Source: Rubripirellula reticaptiva (GTDB taxonomy: Bacteria; Planctomycetota; Planctomycetia; Pirellulales; Pirellulaceae). From it: DNA of 64,000 nt. Shown in pieces: positions 55,520-64,000 of this stretch (positions within the stretch are counted from its first letter, which is position 1; each line of letters begins with the position of its first letter). A program made the position numbers and the translations under genes. The stretch spans positions 1,426,001 through 1,490,000 of the forward strand of contig NZ_SJPX01000001.1 of the NCBI RefSeq assembly GCF_007860175.1. Reading direction: 5' to 3'. The notes under the pieces are model-generated. The model saw only the letters and a list, made by a program, of their open reading frames with translations, searched no databases and had not been told where the DNA came from.

Positions 55520-58500
55520 ATGAATTTTGAAATGATGATACGAAGGTTTCGACGACTGTTCCAACCAAACAACTGCAAACGGATTGCAAAATTGGTTGGC
55601 TTGGCAATTTTGATCGCTGTTATTCTGCCGCTGCAGGTCCACAGCCAGGATCAACTGGTGATGCCTGACGAGCAAGCAGTCGCGAAGGAAAAAGCCAAAA
55701 CAGAAAGTCAGAAAAGCGATGTTGTGCCGGCTGATGTTAGCGTTGATCAGGTAACGGCGACAAAGATCAAAGAGTTTCAATCGCAGGTTGAAAACGCCAG
55801 CGACTTGGAACCCGAGGCACTGGCTGCGATCAAAACCATCATCAGTCAAGCGTCCGACGAACTTGCTCGTTCAAGCAAACTCGATTCGGCTGCCAAGCTG
55901 GACCGTGCCGCTGTCGAAGGTGTGCCGGCAAGGTTGGAAGCTTTGCAAAACGAAATCAATACGGCGGCTAAGGCTGGGCCAAGCCTGCCGCCTGAATCGG
56001 CGTCGCTGCAGGAACTGGAAAGCAGTTTGGCGTCGCTGTTGGTGCGGACACAGGAAGCCAAAAACCGTCTGACTAGTTTGCAAGCAGAACAATCTCGACG
56101 CGCCGATCGGCGTAAACAGATCGCGGTGCTGCAGGCTTCACACGGACAGCGAGTCGCCGAAGCCGAACAACAACTAGCGGCGGAATCACCCGCCGGTGAA
56201 TCGACCTGGTCGGCCACCGCTCGAAAAATGCTGCAGGCCGCAAAGCTGCAGTCGTTAGAACTGGAACTGCCAGCCAACCAATGGGAACTTGCACGTTATG
56301 ACGCTGAGCAAGCGGTCGATCTGTATGCGGTGAAAACCAAGCAAGCGATGGCTGATGTCGCTGCAGCCGAGGCTGCCGTCGCAGAACTGAGCCAGCGGAT
56401 CGATCAGTCTCGCAAGAGTCAGGCCAGAAGTCAGGTCAAAGATTTGCGACGTCTGGCCGAATCGATCGATTCGCCCGAATTGGCTGCGATGGCGCTACGC
56501 AGTGCCGAATTGGCCGAAGAAAACGAAGCCGTCGTTAGCAGTATCGGGAAAGTCACGGCGCAATCCGAAGCTTCACAAATCCGATTGGATTCCCTACGCA
56601 AAACGAGCTCTCGTACTCGCGAGCGTCTCGAGCGAGTCGGTTTGAGTGGGGCGATCGGATTGGAACTACGAAAACAACTTTCGTTACTGCCGGACATTCG
56701 TGAGATTCGGCGTGATGTCTCGGCTAGACAAGAAACGATGCAGGACGTCGAACTGCGGCGACTTGACCGCGAAGACGAATTGACCGATGCGTCCCATGTG
56801 CAACTGAGTCCCGAAGCGAGTGGTCTGGAAAAACAGATTCAATCGGACCGCATCGCTGTGCTGCAATCGCTATCAAAGAATTACAACTTGTATTTTCAGC
56901 AGTTGTCGGACTTGGACTTTAACGAGCATCAACTGATCTTAGCGAGTGAATCGTATCGTTCGTTTTTGAACGAGCATGTGCTTTGGATTCGCAGCAATCC
57001 ATTCTTTGGCTGGCAAGCGTTAAAAGACGCTGTTGGTGAAGCTCAGCAATTGCTGAAACCATCGTCGTGGAAAGATGTCGCAAAGTCGTTGTGGATCGAT
57101 GCCTTCATGCAACCTTGGTTGTACGGTCTGGCATTGTTGGCAACGTTGCTGCTGATGCCGGCTCGGTACCGCGGGCGAACACAACTCGCCGAGTTTGGAA
57201 AGATTGCCGCGCGTCCTACTTGTACTGAGTTTTCAGTCACGATCCGGGCGGCTTTGATGACCGTTGTGATGGCCATTGCTTGGCCCGCGGTTGGGATCTT
57301 TGTCGGTTGGCGATTGGTGGATTCGCCTCACGCGGTGCCATTCTCGATCGCGTGGGGACACGCGCTCATCGCCGCTGGGGTGGTCTTGACACTTTTCAAT
57401 GTGGTCAGGCACGCGTGTCGCGAAAACGGTCTCGCTGCGTCACACTTTGGATGGCCGACCCGAGTGACGCAGATGTTAAGTAGCAAGATGCGTCGATTGC
57501 GATTCTTGTTGATTCCACTGGTTCTATTGGTGGTCATGCTGCGCGAACTTGGCAGTATCGAGGGTAACGATGGCAGCAACAATTTAGAACGACTTTGCAT
57601 GATTGTGTCGTTGCTGATTCTAAGCTGGACGCTGCGGCGAATTTTGAATCCCACCAATGGTGCGATGGCCGAATATCTGCGGCGCAACCCCAACGCTTGG
57701 TTCACGCGAACCAGTGGGCTGTGGTCCTGGGCCCTGATCGGATTTCCGCTCGTGATGGTGATCCTGATCATCATTGGATTCTTTTACACCGCCACCGAAT
57801 TAACGTGGCGTTTTTGGCACATGATTTGGATCGCGGTCAGTCTGGTTACTGTCCGTGCGATGGTGATCCGCGCCTTGCAGGTCAATCATCGCAAGTTGGG
57901 TATTCGCAAGATGAAGGAACGGCGGGCAGCACAATTGCAAGCCGCGGCTCAGTTGCAAGCGACTGCCCAAGTCGCCGGGCAGACACTTGGCCAAGCACCG
58001 AAGCCAGTGCCGGTCGAACAGAACGTGACGGGCGAAGGGTTGTCGCTCGAGAATGAACACGATGCGCTGCGAGCCAACAGCGAGCAAGTGATCCGCATCA
58101 TGCATTCAAGTCTATTGATGTCAGGATTGCTGTTGATGTGGTTCTTGTGGTCAGGGTTGTTCCCGGCCCTGGGGATTTTGAATCAAGTCGAACTTTGGAA
58201 TACCGAACGCGAAGTTGTCGTGGAATCCCCAGCCGAGAACGGCGGAGTCACGCGGGTTACCGAAACCCAAGTCGAGCCAGTCACGTTGGTGAACCTGTTG
58301 GGTGCAGCCCTGATCGGGTTGATCACCTTCACGCTGGTGCGAAACGTTCCCGGCCTGATTGAAATCACAATCTTGCAACGATTGCCACTCGAGGCGTCGT
58401 TCAAATTCGCCATCGTGACGATGTGTCGATATGTGATTTTGGTGGTCGGGATGTTGTTCGCGTTTTCCGCGATCGGTGCCAATTGGTCGAAACTGCAATG

Positions 58501-59113
58501 GCTGGTCGCCGCGTTGACGGTCGGTCTAGGTTTTGGTCTTCAGGAGATCTTCGGCAACTTTGTTTCCGGAATCATCATCCTGTGGGAACGTCCGATTCGC
58601 ATTGGAGACGTTGTTACGTTGGATGCGGTCAGCGGCACCGTCTCGCGGATCCAGATGCGTGCAACGACAATCATGGACTGGGACCGGAAAGAGTACATCG
58701 TCCCCAACAAAGACTTTGTGACTGGCCGATTGCTCAACTGGACTCGGTCGGACCAAGTCAGCCGGATCGTGATTCCGATTGGCGTGGCGTACGGATCGGA
58801 TGTGCGGATGGCACTGCGGCTATTGCTGCAGGTTGCCGATGAAAATGCGAAAATACTAAAAGATCCCATCCCCGCAGCGACTTTTGATAACTTTGGCGAT
58901 AGCACGCTGAATTTGACGCTTCGGTGTTTTGTGCCCAGCCTGGAAGGTCGGTTGGATACGATCAGCGATTTGAATTTGGCGATCGACGACCAGTTTGCCC
59001 AGGCTGGCATCGAAATTGCGTTTCCTCAACAAGACGTGCATATTCGCTCGGCACCGCAGTCGTTTACGTTGAAGGATCTAGCATCCGATCCATCAACCGA
59101 GCACGATTCGTAG
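55520..59113 (+). CDS. Large MscS/MscK-type mechanosensitive channel
   Basis: 1197 aa. Seen: an N-terminal signal segment (RIAKLVGLAILIAVILPLQVHS), a long periplasmic coiled coil (about 60-490) full of Ala/Gln/Glu heptads, several transmembrane helices (from about 525 and again 610-780), and a Gln/Ala-rich cytoplasmic insert (AAQLQATAQVAGQTLG, about 805-830). The MscS core follows with RYVILVVGMLFAFSAIGANW, pore helix LVAALTVGLGFGLQEIFGNFVSGIIIL, and the beta domain RPIRIGDVVTLDAVSGTVSRIQMRATTI and LLNWTRSDQVSRIVIPIGVAYGSDV. Role: efflux of solutes on hypo-osmotic shock. The layout matches MscK/KefA. It starts 21 nt from the CinA-like start on the opposite strand. Confidence 0.92.
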   Translation: MNFEMMIRRFRRLFQPNNCKRIAKLVGLAILIAVILPLQVHSQDQLVMPDEQAVAKEKAKTESQKSDVVPADVSVDQVTATKIKEFQSQVENASDLEPEALAAIKTIISQASDELARSSKLDSAAKLDRAAVEGVPARLEALQNEINTAAKAGPSLPPESASLQELESSLASLLVRTQEAKNRLTSLQAEQSRRADRRKQIAVLQASHGQRVAEAEQQLAAESPAGESTWSATARKMLQAAKLQSLELELPANQWELARYDAEQAVDLYAVKTKQAMADVAAAEAAVAELSQRIDQSRKSQARSQVKDLRRLAESIDSPELAAMALRSAELAEENEAVVSSIGKVTAQSEASQIRLDSLRKTSSRTRERLERVGLSGAIGLELRKQLSLLPDIREIRRDVSARQETMQDVELRRLDREDELTDASHVQLSPEASGLEKQIQSDRIAVLQSLSKNYNLYFQQLSDLDFNEHQLILASESYRSFLNEHVLWIRSNPFFGWQALKDAVGEAQQLLKPSSWKDVAKSLWIDAFMQPWLYGLALLATLLLMPARYRGRTQLAEFGKIAARPTCTEFSVTIRAALMTVVMAIAWPAVGIFVGWRLVDSPHAVPFSIAWGHALIAAGVVLTLFNVVRHACRENGLAASHFGWPTRVTQMLSSKMRRLRFLLIPLVLLVVMLRELGSIEGNDGSNNLERLCMIVSLLILSWTLRRILNPTNGAMAEYLRRNPNAWFTRTSGLWSWALIGFPLVMVILIIIGFFYTATELTWRFWHMIWIAVSLVTVRAMVIRALQVNHRKLGIRKMKERRAAQLQAAAQLQATAQVAGQTLGQAPKPVPVEQNVTGEGLSLENEHDALRANSEQVIRIMHSSLLMSGLLLMWFLWSGLFPALGILNQVELWNTEREVVVESPAENGGVTRVTETQVEPVTLVNLLGAALIGLITFTLVRNVPGLIEITILQRLPLEASFKFAIVTMCRYVILVVGMLFAFSAIGANWSKLQWLVAALTVGLGFGLQEIFGNFVSGIIILWERPIRIGDVVTLDAVSGTVSRIQMRATTIMDWDRKEYIVPNKDFVTGRLLNWTRSDQVSRIVIPIGVAYGSDVRMALRLLLQVADENAKILKDPIPAATFDNFGDSTLNLTLRCFVPSLEGRLDTISDLNLAIDDQFAQAGIEIAFPQQDVHIRSAPQSFTLKDLASDPSTEHDS

Positions 59114-59232
59114 GATGCAGCGACACATTGATACACAAATTGCTGGTGCTGTCAGATTGACGGAAAGATACACTGAGTGCCGATTGCGAGTGGCAATCGA
59201 TCCGTTTTATCCTGGAAAAGTGGTCTCCCAGC

Positions 59233-61203
59233 ATGTTGCGATTTGGCTATCAATCAGTGTTCGTGGTTGCATCAATCGTCTTGTTTCAGGTTCGGACGCT
59301 GGCACCGGTCGCAGTGGCAGCCTCACCAACTGACAGTGTCTCTGCGTCGGATCCAGGGCTTAGTGAGTTCGACCTCAGTGATCATCGCGGACGACGTTGG
59401 ACGCTTGATGATTTCAACGATAAGTCATTGGTCGTGGTCGCGTTTCTTGGTGTCGAGTGTCCGCTTGCCAAACTGTATTCGATCCGCCTGAATGAGCTTG
59501 CCGATCGGTATGCCGACCGAGGCGTTGCCGTGATCGGTGTGATGAGCAATCGACAAGACTCGCTGGCCGAGATCGGGTCGTTTGCGTCCCGACAAGCTGT
59601 CGACTTTCCGTTACTCAAAGATGGTGGCAATCGTTTGGCTGATCAACTCGGAGCCGAGCGAACGCCCGAGATGTTCGTGTTTGATGCGAAGCGGCGACTG
59701 CGATATCGTGGCCGCGTTGATGATCAGTACGGTATCGGTTACGTCCGTGACGAGCCCGGGCGACGTGATTTGAAGATCGCCATCGATGAACTGTTGACCG
59801 GTCGCGATGTCTCGATCACGCGGACAGCTGCGATTGGATGCATCATCGGACGATCGAAACCGCTCGTCGAGAATCCGACGATCACCTATGGCAGCCATGT
59901 TGCCAAAATTTTGAACAAGCACTGTGTGGAGTGTCACCGTGAAGGTGAGATTTCGCCATTCTCGCTGACCGATCCCGACGAAGTCGTCGGCTGGGCTGAT
60001 ATGATCGCCGAGGTCGTGCGCGAAGAACGGATGCCGCCGTGGCACGCCACCGGTGAGCACGCAAGTTTTGCAAATGATCGCCGCATGTCCGATCAGGACA
60101 AACAAACTCTTTATGACTGGGCGGACTCTGGTGCTCCGCTTGGATCGTTAGAAAATTTGCCCGAGCTGCCAGCTAAAGTGGCCAAGTGGCAACTTCCACG
60201 CGAGCCCGATCATGTCTTCAACGTCAGTCCGGAACCAATCGACATCCCTGCCGAAGGTGTGATTCGTTATCAGTACTTTGCGGTCGATCCCGGATTTGAA
60301 AAGGATGTTTGGATCGAAGCCGCGGAACTGCGTCCCGGCAATCGCGAAGTGGTCCACCACATCTTGGCCTTTGCCGTCCCCAAAGGACAGCGACGAGGTT
60401 TGGATGCCGCGCGTGGATTCTTGGTGGGATACGTTCCCGGTGCGAGGCTTGAACTCGCACCCGATGGTCATGCCAAGAAAGTGCCCGCGGGAAGTGAGTT
60501 GGTGTTCCAAGTTCACTACACGCCGACCGGGTACCCGCAGACGGACCACAGCCAACTTGGCATCCTGCTAGCAGATCCAAATGAAATCACTCACGAAATC
60601 GTGACCACCAGCGCGATCAACGCATCGTTCCGTATTCCGCCTGGCGAATCGGACCACAGCGTCACGGCAGTCGGACCACCATTTCCTGAAAACGCAACCT
60701 TGCTGTCCTTTAGCCCGCACATGCACGTTCGCGGAAAGTCGTACCGATACGAATTACAAGATCTTGCTGGCAAACGCGAGCCGATCTTGGACATTCCCGC
60801 CTACGACTTCAATTGGCAAACTACCTACGTGCTCAGCGAGCCGCGTCCGTTGACGGAAAGCGGCCGGATGTATTGCGTGGCGACGTTCGACAACAGCGAA
60901 GACAATCTCAACAATCCTGATCCAACGTCCGAAGTCCGCTGGGGCGACCAGACATGGGACGAAATGATGATCGGGTACTACCACTACAGCGTTCCACTGG
61001 CGAAGGAAGCCGAACCGAAATCAAACGATTCGCTTGAAGACAAAATCCGGCGAGCGGTGGTGCTGAAAAAGTTTGACGAACTCGATACGGACGGTGACGG
61101 CAAGATCAGTCGTGATCAAACCCCAGCAAAGATTCACGAAGCTTTCGATAAACTCGACGCCAACCAAGACCGCGTACTCACTCGCCAGGAAGCTGGGCGT
61201 TAA
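59233..61203 (+). CDS. Secreted redoxin-cytochrome-EF-hand protein
   Basis: 656 aa with an N-terminal membrane/signal segment. Seen: a redoxin-type thioredoxin fold at about 45-190 (WTLDDFNDKSLVVVAFLGVECPLAKLY) with a single Cys76 in place of CxxC; a cytochrome c-type site CVECH (231-235). A copper type II monooxygenase-like beta domain at about 320-570 includes NREVVHHILAFAVP, a His pair, and FSPHMHVRGKSYRYEL. Two EF-hands lie near the C-terminus (DTDGDGKISRDQ and DANQDRVLTRQE). Known: this domain set (redoxin, haem, ascorbate-dependent monooxygenase-like) recurs in planctomycetes without proven role. Periplasmic redox enzyme is the best guess. No co-transcribed partner is visible. Confidence 0.82.
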   Translation: MLRFGYQSVFVVASIVLFQVRTLAPVAVAASPTDSVSASDPGLSEFDLSDHRGRRWTLDDFNDKSLVVVAFLGVECPLAKLYSIRLNELADRYADRGVAVIGVMSNRQDSLAEIGSFASRQAVDFPLLKDGGNRLADQLGAERTPEMFVFDAKRRLRYRGRVDDQYGIGYVRDEPGRRDLKIAIDELLTGRDVSITRTAAIGCIIGRSKPLVENPTITYGSHVAKILNKHCVECHREGEISPFSLTDPDEVVGWADMIAEVVREERMPPWHATGEHASFANDRRMSDQDKQTLYDWADSGAPLGSLENLPELPAKVAKWQLPREPDHVFNVSPEPIDIPAEGVIRYQYFAVDPGFEKDVWIEAAELRPGNREVVHHILAFAVPKGQRRGLDAARGFLVGYVPGARLELAPDGHAKKVPAGSELVFQVHYTPTGYPQTDHSQLGILLADPNEITHEIVTTSAINASFRIPPGESDHSVTAVGPPFPENATLLSFSPHMHVRGKSYRYELQDLAGKREPILDIPAYDFNWQTTYVLSEPRPLTESGRMYCVATFDNSEDNLNNPDPTSEVRWGDQTWDEMMIGYYHYSVPLAKEAEPKSNDSLEDKIRRAVVLKKFDELDTDGDGKISRDQTPAKIHEAFDKLDANQDRVLTRQEAGR

Positions 61204-61214
61204 CGGCACATCGT

Positions 61215-61891
61215 TCATTTCAGTACCAGCGATTCGTCGCTGTACCTTTTGATCAAGTGATCAAGTCGGTCGGCAAGTACCTGGGCGGTTGGTGCTCGTC
61301 GCGCCACTGGCGGTTGCCCAAATAACTTTTGGCTTGATCGAATCGTCGGGTGAAATAGCATGCCGGCAGTTCTTGGTGACGTGGTTACGGCGGACCCCAA
61401 ACATCGCGATCTTGACGTTGGCACGTTAGCTCGCAAGTCACCACGATGACGCCGTCCATGTTGGGCTCGAACGTCATCCATTGACGCATCACTGCGTCGG
61501 CTTCTTCGTTGGGCATATCCCAAAGTTTTGGAATGGTTTCGCAGAACAAAACTCCGTCCGTGATCTTCGCTTCCGCGACCCGCGTCCAAGATCTGACGCC
61601 GCCACCTTGAATCGGATTCCACGGCCAGGGGCTCCACGAAGTGCTTTGCCCTTCCGTCTGTCGATCAAGCGAAGCCTCCGCGTAATACGACTGCTGGATC
61701 AGTCGTCCAGGGTCAGACAGGTTAACCACATTGGTCGGGTGCTCGGGCCATGACAACCAAGTGATCGCAGCGTCTTTCCCACGATCAACGCCAACACGCA
61801 CTCCGCCTCGGTCAATCAACAGTAAGTCATCCGCGGATGCAAAGCTCAAAAGAGCGACCGAGATCGCAAAGGGAAAAATGGGAGCGTTCAT
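61215..61891 (-). pseudogene. Disrupted gene for a secreted planctomycete protein
   Basis: Starting at ATG 61891 there is a good signal peptide (FPFAISVALLSFASA) and a coherent reading frame (GVRVGVDRGKDAAITWLSWPE, SWSPWPWNPIQGGG, ADAVMRQWMTFEPNMDGVIVV). It ends at a TAA at 61385-61387 after DVWGPP. Past this stop the same frame continues convincingly as PRHQELPACYFTRRFDQAKSYLGNRQWRDE, then runs out. A shift of one base near 61290 restores APTAQVLADRLDHL...DESLVLK and a stop at 61215. The gene therefore carries one nonsense codon and one apparent 1-nt deletion. The family has no function I know. Sequencing error cannot be excluded, but two lesions together favour a pseudogene. Confidence 0.7.
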
Positions 61892-61911
61892 TTCGGACAT
61901 CCTATCCAAAA

Positions 61912-62515
61912 AAATCGCCTGAGGCATGGACAAAGGAGCAGCTGAGCCAAGTGATTAACGCAGCACGTTCATTGAAAGGAACCAAATTGGAATGGTGTTC
62001 CAAGAGCCTTGTATTGGTCGGCAATTATCAGTTTTGCCTACGAGACAGGTTTGCGACGAAGAGATATTTGGGAGTTCAACATTTCCAGTGGTTTTGTTGA
62101 TGGCAAAGCAGCCTTGATTCAAAGAAAGGACAGGAAAGAGCACGTTATTGAAATGGAAGCTGACACGGCGCATGCTCTTTCGGAGATTAGTTGTTTCTTA
62201 AAGGGTCGAGGCGAAAAGGATTGGGCGTATCCTCTGAAATGAGACATTAGCCAAACGCAGTTCTACTATTGGTTCGAAAAAATCAGGAAGAATTGTGGCG
62301 TCGATCCTGAAATCACAAATCGTGCTTTACAATACCTTCGAAGAACAGGAGCGACGGCAGTTGAGAAGGACGGAGGCAATGCCAAGCAGTTCTTGAATCA
62401 CTCAACGTCTAGGGTGGATGTCGCAAGCTACGTGGATCCAAGACGCACTAGAAAGCCAGTGAAACCCAAACGATTAGAAATTGATCAGCAGGCTAGGCCG
62501 GGAGAGTCGTTCTAG
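61912..62515 (+). pseudogene. Tyrosine recombinase (phage-type integrase) remnant
   Basis: The 5' part reads SPEAWTKEQLSQVINAARSLKGTK, then needs a shift of one base (about 61985-62005) to continue as NGVPRALYWSAIISFAYETGLRRRDIWEF, which carries the catalytic Arg motif (TGLRRRD). An in-frame TGA at 62240 interrupts it. After this the frame continues as DISQTQFYYWFEKIRKNCGV, ALQYLRRTGATAV (second Arg; the usual His is Gln), and FLNHSTSRVDVASYVDP (His and the Tyr nucleophile), with a stop at 62513. The N-terminal core-binding part is missing. GC is clearly lower than in the surrounding genes, suggesting horizontal origin. The 5' end abuts the promoter side of the disrupted gene at 61215-61891. 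Confidence 0.8.
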
Positions 62516-62590
62516 CGCACGTAGATAAGGTGTTAGAAAAACCGCCGGTTTAACCCGTCGCTTACCCTGACCTCTTTTTAGTGAAGTGAC

Positions 62591-62625
62591 AAAAAAATAG
62601 GCCCGCGATCCGAGGATCGCGGGCC
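62591..62625 (-). terminator. Strong rho-independent terminator of DUF1559 copy 3
   Basis: Read on the minus strand: a perfect 12-bp stem GGCCCGCGATCC / GGATCGCGGGCC with a 2-nt spacer, followed by TATTTTTTTG. It sits about 30 nt after the stop codon of the minus-strand DUF1559 gene. It is the clearest terminator of the window. Confidence 0.9.
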
Positions 62626-62656
62626 TTCTCTACTTTAGGGAATTGAAGAACTTGCT

Positions 62657-63916
62657 TTACAGTTCTTCGCTGATGACTTCTCGGCTGGCGCGGGTTCCGA
62701 GTGCTCCCCAGAGTCCGTATGGGCTGGCTGATCCGGGGGCTGATACTCCGGTTCCACGTTGGGTAACCATGGCTGAGTTTTGGCTTCCGGCTTCGATCGA
62801 TTCGGTGATGAACTTGACCGCTCCGTCAGCCATCAGCACATGGCATCCACCTTGGTGTCGGCTGCTAGGTGATGCAACGACTTCCTTCGCATGGTCTTGT
62901 CCGGACGGAACCAGGGTCAAGTCGCCTGGGATCCCTGACAATGACGACAACGTGCTGTGGTCGATTCCGCACAGCTCTGAGTTAGGTGGCAAAATCGTGA
63001 ACACACCCGAGAAGATCGGTGAAAAGTCGGCCCAGCGGTAGCCACGGCCGAATCCCGTGCCACCAAGGGTCACGCCGGTCTCTTGCCAAAACTGTGGGCG
63101 AAGCGGGTTGACAAACTGTTCGCAAAGCGCTGGATTGTTGTAGACGGTGGGGCCGTCGTTGTTCGTTGCAATTCGAGTTGCAATGCTTCGATCGCCAATG
63201 TCCGACATCAATTCACCCGCCATGATCGTGTTGGCAAGGCCATCGAGGATGTCGCGGAATGCTCGCGTTTGCTTGGCGGTGAAAACTCCTCGTCCCGACG
63301 CGCGAATCTCTTGGGCGAAGTTGCCGTTGGGGATCACCCATGCGGTTTTGCCACCAAAGGTCGAACAGTTGATCGAGTCACCCAAGCATGCGCCATAGTT
63401 TGTTCGTCCTAAAGCTGGCAAGCCATCGCCGGGGTCACTTGGGCAGCGGAAACCTGGGATAGTAGTGGCCCAAGGTCCGTAGGTGCCGACGTTGGGGGTT
63501 GGTCCCATCGCAACCCAAGGTGTGGCTCGGATGGTTCCGTCGGCGTTGTAACCGTTTGGATTGACAATCTGTTCCCAAATCGCTTGTTGCTCGATGAATG
63601 GTGTCAAAGCAACCAGGAAACTTAACCGCTCGAGGTTCTTGTTGTTGTTGTTATTCCAAAACTGCGTTCCTGCACCAACGACGACGCGTTGTCCGGTACC
63701 GGTTCCATGCTGGGGAACCTGCTTGTAGGCCGAATGGTAGTTATGGATCGCTAGGCCGATCTGTTTAAAGTTGTTGCTGCAGCTCATACGACGCGCTGCC
63801 TCGCGAGCTGCTTGGACGGCCGGCAGCAACAAGCCAACCAATACGCCAATGATCGCGATCACAACAAGCAGCTCGACAAGGGTAAAGCCGTGTCGACTTC
63901 GTTCCGAAGATTTCAT
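62657..63916 (-). CDS. DUF1559 prepilin-like secreted protein (copy 3)
   Basis: 419 aa. Seen: a prepilin-type N-terminus ([21 protein letters not shown]) after a short 9-residue leader, then [56 protein letters not shown], the H-X9-DG motif (HQGG...ADG) and the tail [20 protein letters not shown]. Very like copy 1 (152-1435): the same cysteine environment, DG motif and tail, but opposite strand. No other gene appears in its transcript; a strong terminator follows. Inferred: surface-exposed pilin-like protein processed by the prepilin peptidase. The 84 nt upstream run to the window edge and hold no recognised promoter. Confidence 0.88.
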   Translation of the reverse strand: MKSSERSRHGFTLVELLVVIAIIGVLVGLLLPAVQAAREAARRMSCSNNFKQIGLAIHNYHSAYKQVPQHGTGTGQRVVVGAGTQFWNNNNNKNLERLSFLVALTPFIEQQAIWEQIVNPNGYNADGTIRATPWVAMGPTPNVGTYGPWATTIPGFRCPSDPGDGLPALGRTNYGACLGDSINCSTFGGKTAWVIPNGNFAQEIRASGRGVFTAKQTRAFRDILDGLANTIMAGELMSDIGDRSIATRIATNNDGPTVYNNPALCEQFVNPLRPQFWQETGVTLGGTGFGRGYRWADFSPIFSGVFTILPPNSELCGIDHSTLSSLSGIPGDLTLVPSGQDHAKEVVASPSSRHQGGCHVLMADGAVKFITESIEAGSQNSAMVTQRGTGVSAPGSASPYGLWGALGTRASREVISEEL

Positions 63917-64000
63917 TATCTATTCCAGAGAGTAACGTTTCGAACGCGAATACATTCAAAACAAAAAAACTTACAGTTGACCAGCAACACTGCCGGCCTG

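Noticed and set aside
55499-55849. N-terminal extension of the CinA-like frame to 55849.
   Set aside because: It overlaps the channel gene on the other strand and its translation is Cys/Phe-rich without family similarity.
1-64000. CRISPR arrays, rRNA, tRNA or complete insertion sequences.
   Set aside because: No regularly spaced repeats, tRNA-like cloverleaf, rRNA core motif, or transposase with inverted repeats was recognised anywhere in the window.

Overview
The window looks like chromosomal DNA of a planctomycete, most likely a Rhodopirellula-like member of the Pirellulaceae (inferred from content, not from a search). Pointers are three DUF1559 prepilin-like proteins with the H-X9-DG motif, a DUF1552/DUF1592 pair, a DUF4159 protein beside MoxR and DUF58, a Ser/Thr kinase fused to WD40-type repeats, a DUF1080/multihaem/PA14 giant, a secreted sulfatase, FG-GAP proteins and moderate GC. 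About 40 protein genes, two broken genes and two good hairpin terminators are visible. I see no rRNA, tRNA or CRISPR array.

Layout. 0-9 kb: DUF1559 protein, DinB-like protein, small membrane protein, serine esterase, MsrA, then rpmG (bL33, 54 codons) with recJ, and a large DUF4159 protein. 9-13 kb: MoxR ATPase and DUF58 protein, then a secreted sulfatase. 13-21 kb: an apparent glycan/sialic-acid-type cluster. A DapA/NanA-family aldolase, an FG-GAP + sialidase-like protein and a ribulokinase-like FGGY kinase lie on the minus strand. They diverge from a sialate O-acetylesterase-like protein across a promoter region with two 16-bp direct repeats. 21-26 kb: a minus-strand operon of WD40 Ser/Thr kinase, DUF1559 prepilin-like protein and lipoprotein with overlapping ends. 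26.5-28.4 kb: a GGDEF-EAL enzyme followed 3 nt later by a BLUF blue-light sensor. 28.6-33.8 kb: DUF1552 and DUF1592 proteins and an FAD/2Fe-2S reductase.

34-38.4 kb: a membrane histidine kinase and sigma-54 response regulator (ATGA overlap), an exported FKBP isomerase and RlmA. 38.4-42.5 kb: a lidless Hsp70 behind a membrane-anchored J-domain-like protein that lacks HPD. 42.6-49.5 kb: the DUF1080/cytochrome/PA14 protein with a beta-propeller partner, then a DUF4173-like membrane protein. 49.5-55 kb: CPA2 antiporter with TrkA-N domain, endonuclease III, glutamate 5-kinase and PurF. 55-61.2 kb: CinA-C-like protein, MscK-like mechanosensitive channel, and a redoxin/cytochrome/EF-hand protein.

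61.2-62.6 kb is a decayed patch: a secreted-protein gene with a nonsense codon and a probable 1-nt deletion, head to head with a tyrosine-recombinase remnant of visibly lower GC. The window closes with a DUF1559 gene (minus strand) that ends in a strong terminator and closely resembles the first gene of the window in inverted orientation.

The most promising leads are the BLUF/c-di-GMP gene pair, the HPD-less J-like protein with lidless Hsp70, the kinase-prepilin-lipoprotein operon, and the repeat-bearing regulatory region of the sialic-acid-type cluster.
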